A stretch of DNA of 64,000 nt from Candidatus Gastranaerophilales bacterium (GCA_944323725.1 CALUTP010000013.1:1-64000), one strand, 5' to 3'; numbered from the stretch's first letter, positions 35,690-46,645 are shown. Numbers and translations are program-made. Notes: a model not told the origin generated them from the letters alone.

Positions 35690-37006
35690 ATGAATAGAAA
35701 AATAGCTTTAATAAATCATGGATGTGCAAAAAATTTAGTTGATTCCGAACTAATGCTTGGAATGCTTGCTCAAAGAGGATATGAGGTTACTCTTGATGAT
35801 AATGATGCAGATATTGTTATTGTGAATACCTGTTCTTTTATTCATGATGCTGAACAAGAATCGGTTCAATCAATTTTGCAGATGGTAAATAATGGTAAAA
35901 AGGTTATCGTAACTGGGTGTTTACCACAAAAACATAAAGATGATTTAAAAAAAGCTATACCAGAAGTCTGTGCTATGATTGGAACTTCTGATTTGAAAGA
36001 AATTGTTCCTATAGTTGAAAGAGTTTTAAATGAACAAGAAAATGAGTATATTTCAAAAATTTCTGAACAGCCTGAATATGTCTACCCAGAAAGTGTAAAA
36101 CGCCAACAGATTACAATGGGTGCAAGTTCTTATATTAAAATTGCTGATGGCTGTAATTATCATTGCGGATATTGTATTATTCCTCAATTAAGAGGGGCAT
36201 ATCATTCAAGAACTATTGAAAATATATTAGAAGAAGTCAAAGAGCTTGTATCGAAGGGTGTCACAGAAATTGTCCTTATTGCTCAGGATACTACAAGTTA
36301 CGGTATAGATATTTATGGGAAGCCTTCTCTTGCAAGTCTGCTTGAAGAACTAAATAAAGTTGATGGTTTAGGATGGATAAGAATAATGTATGCTTACCCA
36401 TCTCAATTGAATGATGAATTAATAAATGCTATTGCAAAATTAGATAAGGTTGTAAAATATATTGATATCCCTCTTCAGCATTTTGATGCTGATATTTTGA
36501 AAGCTATGCGAAGACCTGTTTTTGATTATGATCTACTTATTAAAAAATTACGTGATAAAATACCAGGTGTTGCAATCAGAACGGCTTTTATTGTAGGTTA
36601 TCCAGGTGAAACAGAAGAAAGTTTTAAAAAGTTATATGATTTTGTAAAACGTGCTCGTTTTGATAGAATGGGTGTGTTTGAATATTCAAGAGAAAAAAAT
36701 ACGACATCTTATTCGATGGAACATCAGGTGCCTAAAAAGTTAAAACATAAAAGGTATAAAGAATTGATGGCTTTACAACAGCAAATTTCATATGAAATTA
36801 ATCAAGGATACATAGGAAAAACTTTACCTTGCATTGTAGAAGGGATAACTGATGATGGTGTAATTATAATGAGATCTTGTCATGATGCTCCTGAAATTGA
36901 TGGATTAGTTTATGCAAAAGCAGATAGACCTGTAGTTCCTGGTGATATTGAGGATGTATTAGTTGATAATGCTGATGAGTATGATTTGTTTGGTAAAATT
37001 CAATAA
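35690..37006 (+). CDS. rimO: Ribosomal protein S12 methylthiotransferase RimO
   Basis: Radical-SAM enzyme that methylthiolates Asp of ribosomal protein S12. The N-terminal cluster cysteines lie in NHGCAKN, NTCSF and VTGCLPQ, and the radical-SAM motif is GCNYHCGYCIIPQLRG. The C-terminal TRAM domain starts near ISYEINQGYIGKTLPCIVEG. Start at 35690 (MNRKIALINHG) is set by family alignment and a GAGGTG just before it; the upstream ATG at 35660 would add ten residues. The 438-residue length is normal. Confidence 0.95.
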   Translation: MNRKIALINHGCAKNLVDSELMLGMLAQRGYEVTLDDNDADIVIVNTCSFIHDAEQESVQSILQMVNNGKKVIVTGCLPQKHKDDLKKAIPEVCAMIGTSDLKEIVPIVERVLNEQENEYISKISEQPEYVYPESVKRQQITMGASSYIKIADGCNYHCGYCIIPQLRGAYHSRTIENILEEVKELVSKGVTEIVLIAQDTTSYGIDIYGKPSLASLLEELNKVDGLGWIRIMYAYPSQLNDELINAIAKLDKVVKYIDIPLQHFDADILKAMRRPVFDYDLLIKKLRDKIPGVAIRTAFIVGYPGETEESFKKLYDFVKRARFDRMGVFEYSREKNTTSYSMEHQVPKKLKHKRYKELMALQQQISYEINQGYIGKTLPCIVEGITDDGVIIMRSCHDAPEIDGLVYAKADRPVVPGDIEDVLVDNADEYDLFGKIQ

Positions 37007-37077
37007 AATTTTTTAAACTAGTATATTAACTTGATGACTAATTTGAAAATTTAGTGTAGAATTATACCAAAGGGTTA

Positions 37078-38535
37078 ATGATGGAATTTACTGGTAATAC
37101 GGAAGAAGAAAGAAAACAACTAACAGCTATTTTCAAAGATATGCTGAAGTATTCGCCATCAAAGATTTGTGGTATGCTTGGAAATGCTATAATTGTTCCT
37201 GTATATACCAGCTTGCTTCCTCCCGATCAGTATGGCTTGTATTCATTATCCATTGCCCTTTTATCATTTTTATGTATTATTTTTTCAGATTGGGTTGGAC
37301 TATCGGGTCTAAGATTTTTTAGACAGCATCAGCTTGCACAGGATTTACCGAGATATTTATCTGTATTAGTGTCTATACTTGCTATAAATATCATTGCAAT
37401 GTTTATTATTGCTTTTGTTTTTAGAGATAATTTTTATTCATTTTTTCATATTGAAACTAGGTATTTTTTTTGTATTTTATTATTAATTATACCTGTAGCT
37501 ATAAGAGCCTTATTATTTCAATTGTTGAGGGCACAGTTAAAATCTGTGGCTTTTACTTTTTCTACTATATTAAATCAAATATTAACTATAAGCTTATCAG
37601 TATTTTTCATAAAAGTATTCCATATGGGTGCTATTGCATTACTGCTGGGTATGGGAATTTCAATAACAATGATAGACGTATTATTACTCTATCAAAGCAG
37701 GATTCTTGCATATTTTAGGGTTCCTAAGCTACATTTGAAAGTTTTACTTCCAATTTTTGCTTATGGGGTTCCTATTGCTGCTACATCTTTGTCAGCATGG
37801 ATTATCAACCAAAGTAATAAATTTATAATGAATAATATAAGCGGTTTTACAGATGTAGGGTATGTTGGGGTTGCTTATGGTGTAACATTACCATTGCTTA
37901 TGACAATTTTTTCAATTATCACTGTTGCAGCTGTTCCTCGTATTATAAGGATGTATGAGGAAAATTTTGATGTAAGACCTATTATATCTATATTTACTGG
38001 GTATTATGTTTTAATTGCTATGCCTGTAGTGATAATTATATCTTTGTATGCGTATGATTTTGTTGGTATGCTAGCAGATTCAAAATTTCAAGAGGCGTAT
38101 AGGATTCTTCCTTATTTTGCTTTTGGAACTTTTTTCATGGGACTTACTGATTACACAACATTGCAATATCATTTGGCCAACAAAACATACATTGATTTTA
38201 TAATAAAATTGTTTTCCGGTATAATCGGGATTATTTTGAATATATTATTAATTCCAAAAATAGGTCTAGAAGGTGTTGGTGTAGCTACATTTACTGCAAA
38301 TATGTTATATTTTACTTTAAGTCTTATAATTGTGTTACCTAAATTAGGGCTTTTATTCCCATATAGAATTTTATTAAGCATGTTTTTTGCGTTTTTACCA
38401 ATGTGGGTAATGTATAAAATAATAAATACTTCAATATATATTCCAGCTATATTTCAGATGATACTACTTCTTGCAGGATTTTATGCATCTTATTATGTTG
38501 TGTACTGTGCATTTTTCCCAAAAAGAGACTGTTAA
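37078..38535 (+). CDS. Polysaccharide flippase-like MATE/Wzx membrane protein
   Basis: Multi-pass inner-membrane protein of 485 residues with about 12-14 hydrophobic segments and the Wzx/MurJ-type start LKYSPSKICGMLGNAIIVPV and YTSLLPPDQYGLYSLSIALL. The family flips lipid-linked oligosaccharides across the membrane. It does not sit in a sugar operon here, so the substrate is unknown. AAAGGG precedes a double ATG (37078 or 37081). The following 226-base gap contains TTGACA at 38646 without a convincing -10. Confidence 0.85.
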   Translation: MMEFTGNTEEERKQLTAIFKDMLKYSPSKICGMLGNAIIVPVYTSLLPPDQYGLYSLSIALLSFLCIIFSDWVGLSGLRFFRQHQLAQDLPRYLSVLVSILAINIIAMFIIAFVFRDNFYSFFHIETRYFFCILLLIIPVAIRALLFQLLRAQLKSVAFTFSTILNQILTISLSVFFIKVFHMGAIALLLGMGISITMIDVLLLYQSRILAYFRVPKLHLKVLLPIFAYGVPIAATSLSAWIINQSNKFIMNNISGFTDVGYVGVAYGVTLPLLMTIFSIITVAAVPRIIRMYEENFDVRPIISIFTGYYVLIAMPVVIIISLYAYDFVGMLADSKFQEAYRILPYFAFGTFFMGLTDYTTLQYHLANKTYIDFIIKLFSGIIGIILNILLIPKIGLEGVGVATFTANMLYFTLSLIIVLPKLGLLFPYRILLSMFFAFLPMWVMYKIINTSIYIPAIFQMILLLAGFYASYYVVYCAFFPKRDC

Positions 38536-38761
38536 TATTTGTAATATTTATTAACAAAATAGCAATTATTTTTGTTTTAATTCGTTTATTAATATATGAA
38601 ATGTATTTTGTGCTTAATCCAAATATGTTAAGTAATTTAAAAATATTGACAAAGCCGATGGATATTTAAAGTATATCTGTTAAAATGTAAGTATAAAATG
38701 CGTTAAAATAATAAGCCGAATTAAGAAATAAATAAAAAACAATATTTGAAAGGAAGTTAAT

Positions 38762-41700
38762 ATGGCACACATCACCTCTAAAAAAAGACGAATAGTGGTT
38801 TCTTTATTATCACTTTCAATGATGGCCCAGCAAACATTTGTGCCGATGGTAGCTGTTGCAAGCAGTATAACAGGTGCTGGAGCAGTTCATGGTGATAGCA
38901 TTACTACTGGTGCAAATGGGAATAAAATTTATGATTTAGCTCCTTCAGCGCATAATGGTGATATAGGTTATAGGCAGTATAAAAATTTCAACTTATCCGA
39001 AGGTGATGTAGCAAACTTGATTTTCAAATACGGAGCAGAAAACGTATCGAAATTTGTAAACTTTGTAGATAATACAGTAAATATCAATGGTATTGTTAAT
39101 ACAATGCGAGATGGTAATTTTTATAATGGTAAAGCTGTATTTATTTCACCAAATGGCATGGTTGTTGGAGCCAGTGGAGTTTTAAATGTTGGTTCACTAT
39201 CAGTATTAACACCTACTCAAGAGCAGTATACTAAATTTAAGGGTAATATGTATACTAATGCTCCTATTTTATCAGCAGAAGGTACTCCAGAGTTTAATGC
39301 GTTAATGACTGATAAGGGTACAGGTACTATTGATATAGATGGTAAAATTGTAGCAAGAGATACAATTCATCTAGCCGCAGCAGATGTAAATATTAATTCT
39401 GGTGCAAATTTAATGGCAGGTGTAAAAAATTCTGATGTATTATCATCAAATGCTCAAGCAGATGCATTATTCCAAAAGCTTGTAAATACAGATGCAATGA
39501 TTGTTGGAAATGAATTTCAGAATGTAAATGGAAATATCCAAATTACGTCATATGGAAGTAATGGTGGTGTTAAAATTGCATCAAATAGCGTTGTTAAAAA
39601 CTTTGGTGCTGGAAATATTGATATTTCTAGTGAAGGTACAAAGGGTGTATCTATCGGAAGTGGTACAGTAAACGCAAAAGGTGATACAAATATTACGAGC
39701 GAACAGGGTGGTATTAATATCAGTGGTTCTGTTCGTAATGCAAATGGTGAATTGAATATTACAAGTAATGACGGTGGTATAAATATTACAGATTCCGGAT
39801 GGGTAAATAATATTAATGGTGATACTAATGTCACAAGCAAAGGATCTGGTGGAATTGTTGTAAATAATTATATCAGAACTCAAAATGGTAATACAACACT
39901 TACAAACCAAGGTACTAATGGTATTGAAATTGTTTCAGGTCAGGTAGAAGCAAACAAAGGTAATTTAACAATTGATAATTCAGCTTCTGGTGGTATTTTG
40001 ATTGATCAATTTGAAGAAAACACAAATAATGCTGTTTCTAACAAAAATGGTAAATTGACAATTAAAAATACTGGTGCGGGCGGAATTACAGTTAAGGGCA
40101 ATGTTTATTCTGACAGTTATGACTCTACAATTACAAATACTAATGGTGCTATTAACATTGAAAGTACTGGTCTTGTAAAAAATAATACTAATAAGTTGAC
40201 AATGACCAATTCTGGTGCAGGTGGTATTAACGTAAAAGGTCTAGTTAGAGCTCATGGCGTTGATATTAATAACCAAAATTCAAATGTAGTAATTGGAGAT
40301 ACTACATCAAATGATAATTATATTTCATCAGACGGGGATGTAAATATAAAGATTACAAATGGTAATTTGTTGAATAAAGGTGTGGTTAAAACTCTTATTC
40401 AAACTAAAAATGGCGGTGATTTAAATATTAATGTAACTGATGGTACAATAGGTACAGATTCTACAAATTTTGCAGGAGTAGGTCCAAATGCTAGAGATTT
40501 AACAAAATCAATAAATGCTAATGTAGATGGTACTTATACCGCAGTGACTACTAAACAAAATAAAGCAAATGATCTTGTAATTAATTTAGCTGCTTTAAAT
40601 TCTGATATGAAGTTGAATTATATTAATGCAGATGGTAAAGCAATTTTATTAGCAGATTCAACTGTAAAAGGTCAGACCCCATACAATATTTTAAATGCTT
40701 CTACAAATTCTTCTAAGGCAAATGTTCAGGGTAAAGGTATTTCAATGATTGCTAGTGGAAGTATTGGAACTAATAGCAATAAAGTAACATTTAATCAGAC
40801 TGCAGGACAGTTTAATAAAGCTGGTTATGATATTTCTGATAGTGGGGATTTAACTTATAAACCAAATTCAAGTTATACAGTTAATATGTTAACTAAAAAT
40901 GGTGATATAAATGTTAAAGGTCAAAGTGATGCATATGATACTAATGTTGGTACCATGATTGCTAGAAATGGTTCAATAAATGCAGAATTTTCAGGCAATA
41001 CTTATATTGATGAAATTAATGCCAATAAAAAAATTAATGTAGTTACTCGTGGTGCTGAAATGTATATTAACAATTTAGGACAGACTCCTAAAACTCCAGT
41101 TGATTATTATGGAACAAACAGTAATATAGTAGCACAGAGTGCAGATATTAAAGTATTGGATATTAACCAAAATACAAGGGTTGATGAGGAACTTATTAAT
41201 GGTGTTCATCACTGGGCAGATTCTCATTTAGTTATTAAAAATGGGCAAGTTTCTGGAAATCCAGAGGAAGGCAAGCAAGATTTAACTCTTACTGCTGATA
41301 ACATTTATGCTGGTGGTTACCGTTTCTATATGGGTAAAGATAGAAATGAGGAAGGTAAAACTTATTGGGTCTATGATGATAGAACTTCAATGTCAAAACC
41401 TGATGGTTCTACTTTGACAATAAGAGCAAACGCAGTTAGACCTGATGATGTTTCTGCAATTGGTAGAAATGTTAATGAGAGAAATTATTATGAAGGTGGA
41501 AGTATTCAAGAGGATAAACCTGGATATGTTGATGAAGATGATGATCATTTAATAGTTCCAGAAGAGGATGATGATTCTGATTCAGATGCGGATACTGATG
41601 CCGATGCCGATGCGGATAGTGATGCGGACGCAGACGCAGACAGTGATGCGGACGCAGATGCAGACAGTGATGCGGACGCAGATGCGGATAGTGATGCAGA

Positions 41701-43102
41701 TAGTGATGCAGACAGTGATGCGGACGCCGATGCAGACAGTGATGCGGACGCAGACGCAGATAGTGATGCAGACGCCGATGCAGACAGTGATGCAGATGCC
41801 GATGCAGACAGTGATGCAGACGCCGATGCAGACAGTGATGCAGATGCCGATGCGGATAGTGATGCGGACGCCGATGCAGACAGTGATGCAGATGCCGATG
41901 CGGATAGTGATGCGGACGCCGATGCAGATAGTGATATAGATGCTGACAGTGACGCCGATGCAGATGCCGATGCGGATAGTGATGCCGATGCAGACGCTGA
42001 TGCAGATGCAGATGCGGATAGTGATGCCGATGCAGACGCTGATGCAGATGCCGATGCAGACGCTGATGCAGATGCCGATGCAGATGCGGATGCTGATGCG
42101 GATGCTGATGCCGATGCAGATAGTGATGCCGATGCTGATACAGATGCAGATAGTGATGCGGATGCTGATGCAGACGCAGATGCCGATGCTGATATGGATG
42201 CAGATAGTGATGCGGATGCTGATGCTGATGCTGACAGTGATGCAGATAATGATGCAGATGCGGATGCCGATGCAGATGCTGACGCAGATGCCGATAGTGA
42301 TGCGGATGCAGATGCAGATAGTGATGCAGATAGTGATGCTGATGCGGATGCGGATAGTGATGCGGATGCTGATGCGGATGCGGATAGTGATGCGGATGCT
42401 GATGCCGATGCCGATGTAGATGCGGATGCAGATGCAGATGCAGATGCAGATGCCGATGCTGATATGGATGCAGATGCTGATGCAGATGCCGATGCAGATG
42501 CAGATACCGATGCGGATACCGATGCCGATGCTGATGCAGATGCCGATGCTGATGCGGATGCCGATGCTGATAGTGATGCTGATATAGATACTGATGCCGA
42601 TAGTGACGCAGATGCCGATGCGGATGCGGATGCCGATGCTGATATGGATACAGATGCGGATGCCGATGCTGATGCAGATACTGATGCGGATGATGACCCT
42701 GGATATGAAAAGAATGATGATTACAAAACTTATATACAAAGAAAAGATGTTTCTGATAACATACCAACAATTGATAAACGTCAATATATAAGATTTAATG
42801 TAAATCGTACTGATAAACCAGTTGAATTAATAAATAATGATGGCGGTAAGATTGATAGTTTAGTTGATATATCACGTGGTGGTATCGCAGTTAAACATAA
42901 CAAACAATTAAAAGTGGGCGAAGTAATACCTGTTGAAATTTCTTATGGTGATTTAGATATAGCAGCAGATGTAAAAATTATTTCTGCTACTGATACCAGA
43001 GCCGGTGCAGAATTCGTCAACCTCGATGAAGCTACTGCAAATAAACTTCTTTATTTGAATCTTTTATTAGATTCTCCATCTGATTTAACTTTTAATCAAT
43101 AA
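38762..43102 (+). CDS. Giant FHA-like surface protein with Asp-repeat stalk and C-terminal PilZ domain
   Basis: 1446 residues. A signal peptide (basic KKRR, hydrophobic [20 protein letters not shown]) precedes a filamentous-haemagglutinin TPS-like domain (about 30-150: [35 protein letters not shown]). A long beta-helix follows (about 150-900, repeats such as GGINITxSGxVNNxNGDT). Residues 936-1312 are almost pure Asp alternating with Ala or Ser. The C-terminus is PilZ-like, with RxxxR at Arg1340/Arg1344 and DISRGG at 1369-1374. Exported adhesins do not normally carry a c-di-GMP domain, so its topology is puzzling. AAAGGAAG precedes the ATG. Confidence 0.85.
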   Translation: MAHITSKKRRIVVSLLSLSMMAQQTFVPMVAVASSITGAGAVHGDSITTGANGNKIYDLAPSAHNGDIGYRQYKNFNLSEGDVANLIFKYGAENVSKFVNFVDNTVNINGIVNTMRDGNFYNGKAVFISPNGMVVGASGVLNVGSLSVLTPTQEQYTKFKGNMYTNAPILSAEGTPEFNALMTDKGTGTIDIDGKIVARDTIHLAAADVNINSGANLMAGVKNSDVLSSNAQADALFQKLVNTDAMIVGNEFQNVNGNIQITSYGSNGGVKIASNSVVKNFGAGNIDISSEGTKGVSIGSGTVNAKGDTNITSEQGGINISGSVRNANGELNITSNDGGINITDSGWVNNINGDTNVTSKGSGGIVVNNYIRTQNGNTTLTNQGTNGIEIVSGQVEANKGNLTIDNSASGGILIDQFEENTNNAVSNKNGKLTIKNTGAGGITVKGNVYSDSYDSTITNTNGAINIESTGLVKNNTNKLTMTNSGAGGINVKGLVRAHGVDINNQNSNVVIGDTTSNDNYISSDGDVNIKITNGNLLNKGVVKTLIQTKNGGDLNINVTDGTIGTDSTNFAGVGPNARDLTKSINANVDGTYTAVTTKQNKANDLVINLAALNSDMKLNYINADGKAILLADSTVKGQTPYNILNASTNSSKANVQGKGISMIASGSIGTNSNKVTFNQTAGQFNKAGYDISDSGDLTYKPNSSYTVNMLTKNGDINVKGQSDAYDTNVGTMIARNGSINAEFSGNTYIDEINANKKINVVTRGAEMYINNLGQTPKTPVDYYGTNSNIVAQSADIKVLDINQNTRVDEELINGVHHWADSHLVIKNGQVSGNPEEGKQDLTLTADNIYAGGYRFYMGKDRNEEGKTYWVYDDRTSMSKPDGSTLTIRANAVRPDDVSAIGRNVNERNYYEGGSIQEDKPGYVDEDDDHLIVPEEDDDSDSDADTDADADADSDADADADSDADADADSDADADADSDADSDADSDADADADSDADADADSDADADADSDADADADSDADADADSDADADADSDADADADSDADADADSDADADADSDIDADSDADADADADSDADADADADADADSDADADADADADADADADADADADADADADADADSDADADTDADSDADADADADADADMDADSDADADADADSDADNDADADADADADADADSDADADADSDADSDADADADSDADADADADSDADADADADVDADADADADADADADMDADADADADADADTDADTDADADADADADADADADSDADIDTDADSDADADADADADADMDTDADADADADTDADDDPGYEKNDDYKTYIQRKDVSDNIPTIDKRQYIRFNVNRTDKPVELINNDGGKIDSLVDISRGGIAVKHNKQLKVGEVIPVEISYGDLDIAADVKIISATDTRAGAEFVNLDEATANKLLYLNLLLDSPSDLTFNQ
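41567..42697 (+). repeat. Asp-alternating (DA/DS) coding tandem repeat
   Basis: About 376 codons of GAY alternating with GCN or AGT. From about 41600 to 41930 the DNA has a clear 24-base unit encoding SDADADAD; later parts degrade to 6- and 12-base periodicity. All frames lack stops here, which creates long false ORFs on both strands. Such repeats change copy number by slippage or recombination while keeping frame. Confidence 0.92.
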
Positions 43103-43127
43103 AATTAAATATAATTATATAAATTAT

Positions 43128-43161
43128 AAAAGTCTGATTTTATTATAAAATCAGACTTTTA
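43128..43161. terminator. Bidirectional terminator
   Basis: AAAAGTCTGATTTT pairs with AAAATCAGACTTTT around a short loop, between the giant surface-protein gene and the convergent gene at 43186. Confidence 0.88.
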
Positions 43162-43185
43162 TTTATATCTTTATATTTTTGTTTA

Positions 43186-45138
43186 TTATGCTCTGCGTTT
43201 AAGAAGTCGATTACCTCTTTCTAGCATATTATTGTTTACTGTGTATTGTGGAATGGTGTAGTTTTTGTTTTGAGTTCTTCCAGCCTGTTGTTTTCCAGGA
43301 TTCATTTTTGCTCCTAGTGCACCAACTTCTTTTCCTATTTTCATTGCATTATCAAGAGATGAAGTTTTACCTTTAATTGGATTTGTCATACTTCCTGTTG
43401 CTTGAGCGAGTCTATTTGCTTTTTGTTTGGATAGGCTTTCATTGAATGAGCTATTGATGGCTTTTTTAGTGCTATTTTCTGTAATTTTCTTACCAGATTG
43501 AGCAAGATTATTTAGTCCTGTCGTTTTAGCATTTGCAAATGTTGTTTGAACATTTCCGAATGTACCTTTTGCTGTACCAATTGCTTGTCCAACTGTCTTT
43601 TTATCTTTAACCTGGTTTAGTAATTCACTGCCATTAACTTGTCCATTCTGTATATTGCCGAGTAATTCTTCTTTCATCCCAGCTGCAGCTTGTTTTTTAG
43701 TCATGCCTCCAAGCTCTCCTGTTTTTTCAAGGTCTTTAGCAGCTTGTTTAGCTGCTGTTCCTGCAGCTAATTGATCTTGAGCATTTTTAACCTGATCATC
43801 AATACCTTTAAAGCTTTTATCCAGTTCTTTTGTTCCTTTTGCTGCGGTTGCTCCTGATTGAATTGCACTGCCTGCACTTTGTAATGCTGCTGCAAAGTTA
43901 CCATTAGCTGCATGACAAGCGGCTTTTGTAATATTAGCTGCGGCAGATCCATAATTACCAACTAATTCTGTTACAGTACCAACTTTTTCTGTTACTCCGC
44001 CTGCGGAAATTAATGCTGCTCCGGCTGCTGCAGTGAATGGGTTTGATGTCATTGCTTGTCCTGCAATAATCATTCCCTGACCAACTTTTTGGGTTATTTG
44101 ACCTACTTGAGTAACAGTTTGGCTAATATCATCAATTTTTTCAGCAACTTTTAATACTTTGTCAGAAGTCTTTTGATTTGCCTCGAGTCCTTTTTGTTGT
44201 TTTAAATAATATTTTGATTGAGATAAAGTTACTCTGTTCATTGTAGCTATTTTTTTGCCAGTTTCAGTTTGTAACTTTTTAATATTTACACTGCTTTCAG
44301 TCATGGAATCAGAAGTGACTCCAATTTTTTGTGAAAGTTCTTGAATCCTTTTAGCATCTCCGCCAGAAGCTTTTAAGCTTTCAAGTTCTCGTTGCATATC
44401 AGTCACTTGTTGACTTTTTTCTTCCATGGCTTTTATTTCTTTTTGAATCTGTTTTTGGTTTTCTTGAACTTCTTTTGTATCTTTTTGTATTTGTTTATTG
44501 AAGGTCTTTTCTGATTTTTTTAAATCTTTATTTAATTTGACAGAATCTTTAGATAAAGTTGTCATCTGTTGTGTATTTTTTTCAGTTTGAGCTTGTCCTT
44601 CTTTTACTGATTTTTGGTCAGCATTTGCTTCTTTTTGCATTTGCTTACCATTTTCTACACTAGTTTCCTGAGTTTTTTCTTGTTTTGATGTGCTTTTAGT
44701 TTCAACGGTACCTTGACCTCTAGAAATACTTCTAAGGTTGTTTATTGAATTTTCATATTCTTGTTTTGCTACTTCTGATTTTTTTTCTTCAAGTTTATTC
44801 ATTTTTATTTTGGCACGCATTTTGTCAATAAAGGTCATATTTTGCATGTCATTTTCAAGATCAGAAATAGCATTTCTTATATCTTTTGTTGTTTTTAGTG
44901 AGTCAATATCTTCATATGATTTTTGGGCATCATTAAGTTTATCCATGTTTGTAGTAGTGCTGGATTTTGATGTAGATGTAGTATTGGTAGAGCTATTAGG
45001 AGCTGGAGCGTTAAAAACTGAACCGTTTTTAGTCATGTAAGCCGGTTTTTGTGCTTCAGCAGTCTTCCCGCTCTTTTTGGCAAGGGCGAGTTTAACTAAA
45101 TCAGCTTTATTCAGATTATTTACGTTGTTAATACTCAA
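43186..45138 (-). CDS. Coiled-coil protein with central hydrophobic region, unknown function
   Basis: Not recognised. The 650 residues comprise a Ser/Thr/Lys-rich N-terminus, a long coiled coil (about 150-340; QKQIQKEIKAMEEKSQQVTD), a Gly/Ala-rich hydrophobic region (about 345-440; GQGMIIAGQAMTSNPFTAA and GAALISAGG), and a basic Gln/Lys-rich C-terminus. Coiled coil plus paired hydrophobic helices is the layout of type III translocators such as YopB/IpaB, but no motif proves this. No Sec signal is present. It is convergent with the giant surface protein. Confidence 0.72.
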   Translation of the reverse strand: MSINNVNNLNKADLVKLALAKKSGKTAEAQKPAYMTKNGSVFNAPAPNSSTNTTSTSKSSTTTNMDKLNDAQKSYEDIDSLKTTKDIRNAISDLENDMQNMTFIDKMRAKIKMNKLEEKKSEVAKQEYENSINNLRSISRGQGTVETKSTSKQEKTQETSVENGKQMQKEANADQKSVKEGQAQTEKNTQQMTTLSKDSVKLNKDLKKSEKTFNKQIQKDTKEVQENQKQIQKEIKAMEEKSQQVTDMQRELESLKASGGDAKRIQELSQKIGVTSDSMTESSVNIKKLQTETGKKIATMNRVTLSQSKYYLKQQKGLEANQKTSDKVLKVAEKIDDISQTVTQVGQITQKVGQGMIIAGQAMTSNPFTAAAGAALISAGGVTEKVGTVTELVGNYGSAAANITKAACHAANGNFAAALQSAGSAIQSGATAAKGTKELDKSFKGIDDQVKNAQDQLAAGTAAKQAAKDLEKTGELGGMTKKQAAAGMKEELLGNIQNGQVNGSELLNQVKDKKTVGQAIGTAKGTFGNVQTTFANAKTTGLNNLAQSGKKITENSTKKAINSSFNESLSKQKANRLAQATGSMTNPIKGKTSSLDNAMKIGKEVGALGAKMNPGKQQAGRTQNKNYTIPQYTVNNNMLERGNRLLKRRA

Positions 45139-45327
45139 AGTAAAGCTCTCCGAATTCTATACTCTCTAAATATATAAAGTTTCCTTGAAATGCCTGATTT
45201 CACCATGTTTGAAGTTTGTTACATTTGTTAATATTAGCAATTTTTATTTATATGTTTGCTTAAATTTTTTATTTTTGATAAAATTTTTATGTATTTTAGT
45301 AAATTAACTTTAGAGGGAGATATAGTT

Positions 45328-46140
45328 ATGAAATTAATGGAAGGTAAAAAAGGGGTTATTTTTGGAGTTTCAAATACTCATGGTATAGCCTATGCTATTG
45401 CTAGACAGCTATATGAAGCTGGTGCGGATATTGCATTTACTTATGCTGGTGATGCTATGGAAAAAAGAGTAAGACCTCTTGCTGAAGAAATGAATGCTAA
45501 AATCATCATGAATTGTGATGTTACTAAAGAAGATGAAGTAGCTGCTGTATTCAAAGAATGTGAAAAAGTATATGGTAAAATTGATTTTGTAGTTCATGCG
45601 GTTGCTTTTGCCGCAAAAGAAGATTTGCAGGGCAGATTTATTGATACTTCTCGTGCAGGTTGGGATTTAGCTATGGGGGTAAGTGCTTACTCTCTAATTT
45701 CACTATGTAAACATGCTGAACCTATTATGAATGAAGGTGGATCAATTTTTGCTCTTACTTATCTTGGTTCTGAATATGTTGTTGCAAATTATAATATTAT
45801 GGGTGTTGCAAAAGCTGCGCTTGAGTCTTCAATGAGATATCTGGCTGCTGATCTTGGTAAGAAAGGAATCAGAGTTAATTGTATTTCAGCTGGGGCTGTT
45901 AAAACTCTTGCAGCTAAAGGTATTTCAGGATTTGATAAGATGCTAAAAGCAGCAGTTGCTAAAGCTCCTTTAGGAAGAAATGTTTCATTGGAAGATGTTG
46001 GTAAAGCTGGGCTTTATTTGGCATCAGATTTGTCAACAGGAACTACTGGACAAATTCTTTATGTTGATTGTGGGTGTCATGCAGTATATGCTTCGCTTGA
46101 AGAAATGGAAATTATTGCAAATTCAATACCTAAAGCTTAG
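45328..46140 (+). CDS. fabI: Enoyl-ACP reductase FabI
   Basis: NADH-dependent enoyl-ACP reductase of fatty-acid elongation. The 270 residues show the FabI cofactor loop (GVSNTHGIAYAIARQL), FAYxxAxxR-like AFTYAGDAMEKRVRPL, and the catalytic block YLGSEYVVANYNIMGVAK with Tyr, Tyr and Lys in FabI spacing. AGAGGGAGA sits before the ATG at 45328; an in-frame start at 45256 adds 24 unlike residues. It is the target class of triclosan-like inhibitors. Confidence 0.95.
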   Translation: MKLMEGKKGVIFGVSNTHGIAYAIARQLYEAGADIAFTYAGDAMEKRVRPLAEEMNAKIIMNCDVTKEDEVAAVFKECEKVYGKIDFVVHAVAFAAKEDLQGRFIDTSRAGWDLAMGVSAYSLISLCKHAEPIMNEGGSIFALTYLGSEYVVANYNIMGVAKAALESSMRYLAADLGKKGIRVNCISAGAVKTLAAKGISGFDKMLKAAVAKAPLGRNVSLEDVGKAGLYLASDLSTGTTGQILYVDCGCHAVYASLEEMEIIANSIPKA

Positions 46141-46155
46141 ATATAATTATTTAAA

Positions 46156-46191
46156 ACAAAAAACAGAGTCAATTTGACTCTGTTTTTTGTT
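46156..46191. terminator. Bidirectional terminator between fabI and the thioredoxin-like gene
   Basis: AACAAAAAACAGAGTCAA pairs with TTGACTCTGTTTTTTGTT. It overlaps the last codons of the minus-strand gene at 46169. Confidence 0.88.
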
Positions 46192-46645
46192 CAGTATTTT
46201 GTGTATATATTTCAAGTATTTGTTTTATTTTTTTCTTATTATAGTATTTTTTATCTATGTAAGTGTAAGTTTTTTCTTGTGTGTTAATAATAAATAAAGC
46301 TGGTTCTTCTTTTACATTGAATAGTTTTGAAAAATCCTGATTTTCTTGGAATTTTGTATTTAGAATACAAAAATTATATCTGCCTTTAAATTCTTCATAT
46401 ACCATTTGGCCGATTGGAGCTAATTTTACTAATGAAAATATATTATTTGAGTTTGCAAATACTAGCAGGAATGGTGTTTTTTGTTTAAGAGCACTCCAAT
46501 ATGGCATTCCTATTTGGGGTTTATTAATGTATGATTTAACATCATATTGTATAAGATTAGAGGGTATTCCTTCTGGGAGTTCTGCTGCTGTTGATAGTTG
46601 CGATGTTAATATTAATGTTGATATTATTAAAATAATTTTTCTCAT
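46169..46645 (-). CDS. Secreted thioredoxin-fold-like protein without CxxC
   Basis: 158 residues: a cleavable signal peptide (RKIILIISTLILTSQLSTAA), then a domain with the thioredoxin-like order KTPFLLVFANSNN, NFCILNTKFQENQDFSKLF and VKEEPALFIINTQEKTYTYI (the cis-Pro-like EEPALFI). The usual CxxC is replaced by ANSNN, so it is probably not a redox enzyme but may be a scaffold or chaperone-like form. Monocistronic; fold assignment is moderate. Confidence 0.65.
   Translation of the reverse strand: MRKIILIISTLILTSQLSTAAELPEGIPSNLIQYDVKSYINKPQIGMPYWSALKQKTPFLLVFANSNNIFSLVKLAPIGQMVYEEFKGRYNFCILNTKFQENQDFSKLFNVKEEPALFIINTQEKTYTYIDKKYYNKKKIKQILEIYTQNTEQKTESN

Noticed and set aside
41567..42697. CRISPR-like regular repeat
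   Set aside because: Units are contiguous coding triplets without unique spacers, and no cas genes are near.
41472..42784. Two long minus-strand frames (His/Arg/Tyr-rich and Ile-rich) and Met-rich plus-strand frames across the Asp repeat
   Set aside because: They exist only because the GAY-GCN repeat has no stops in any frame; composition is pure shadow of the DA/DS code.
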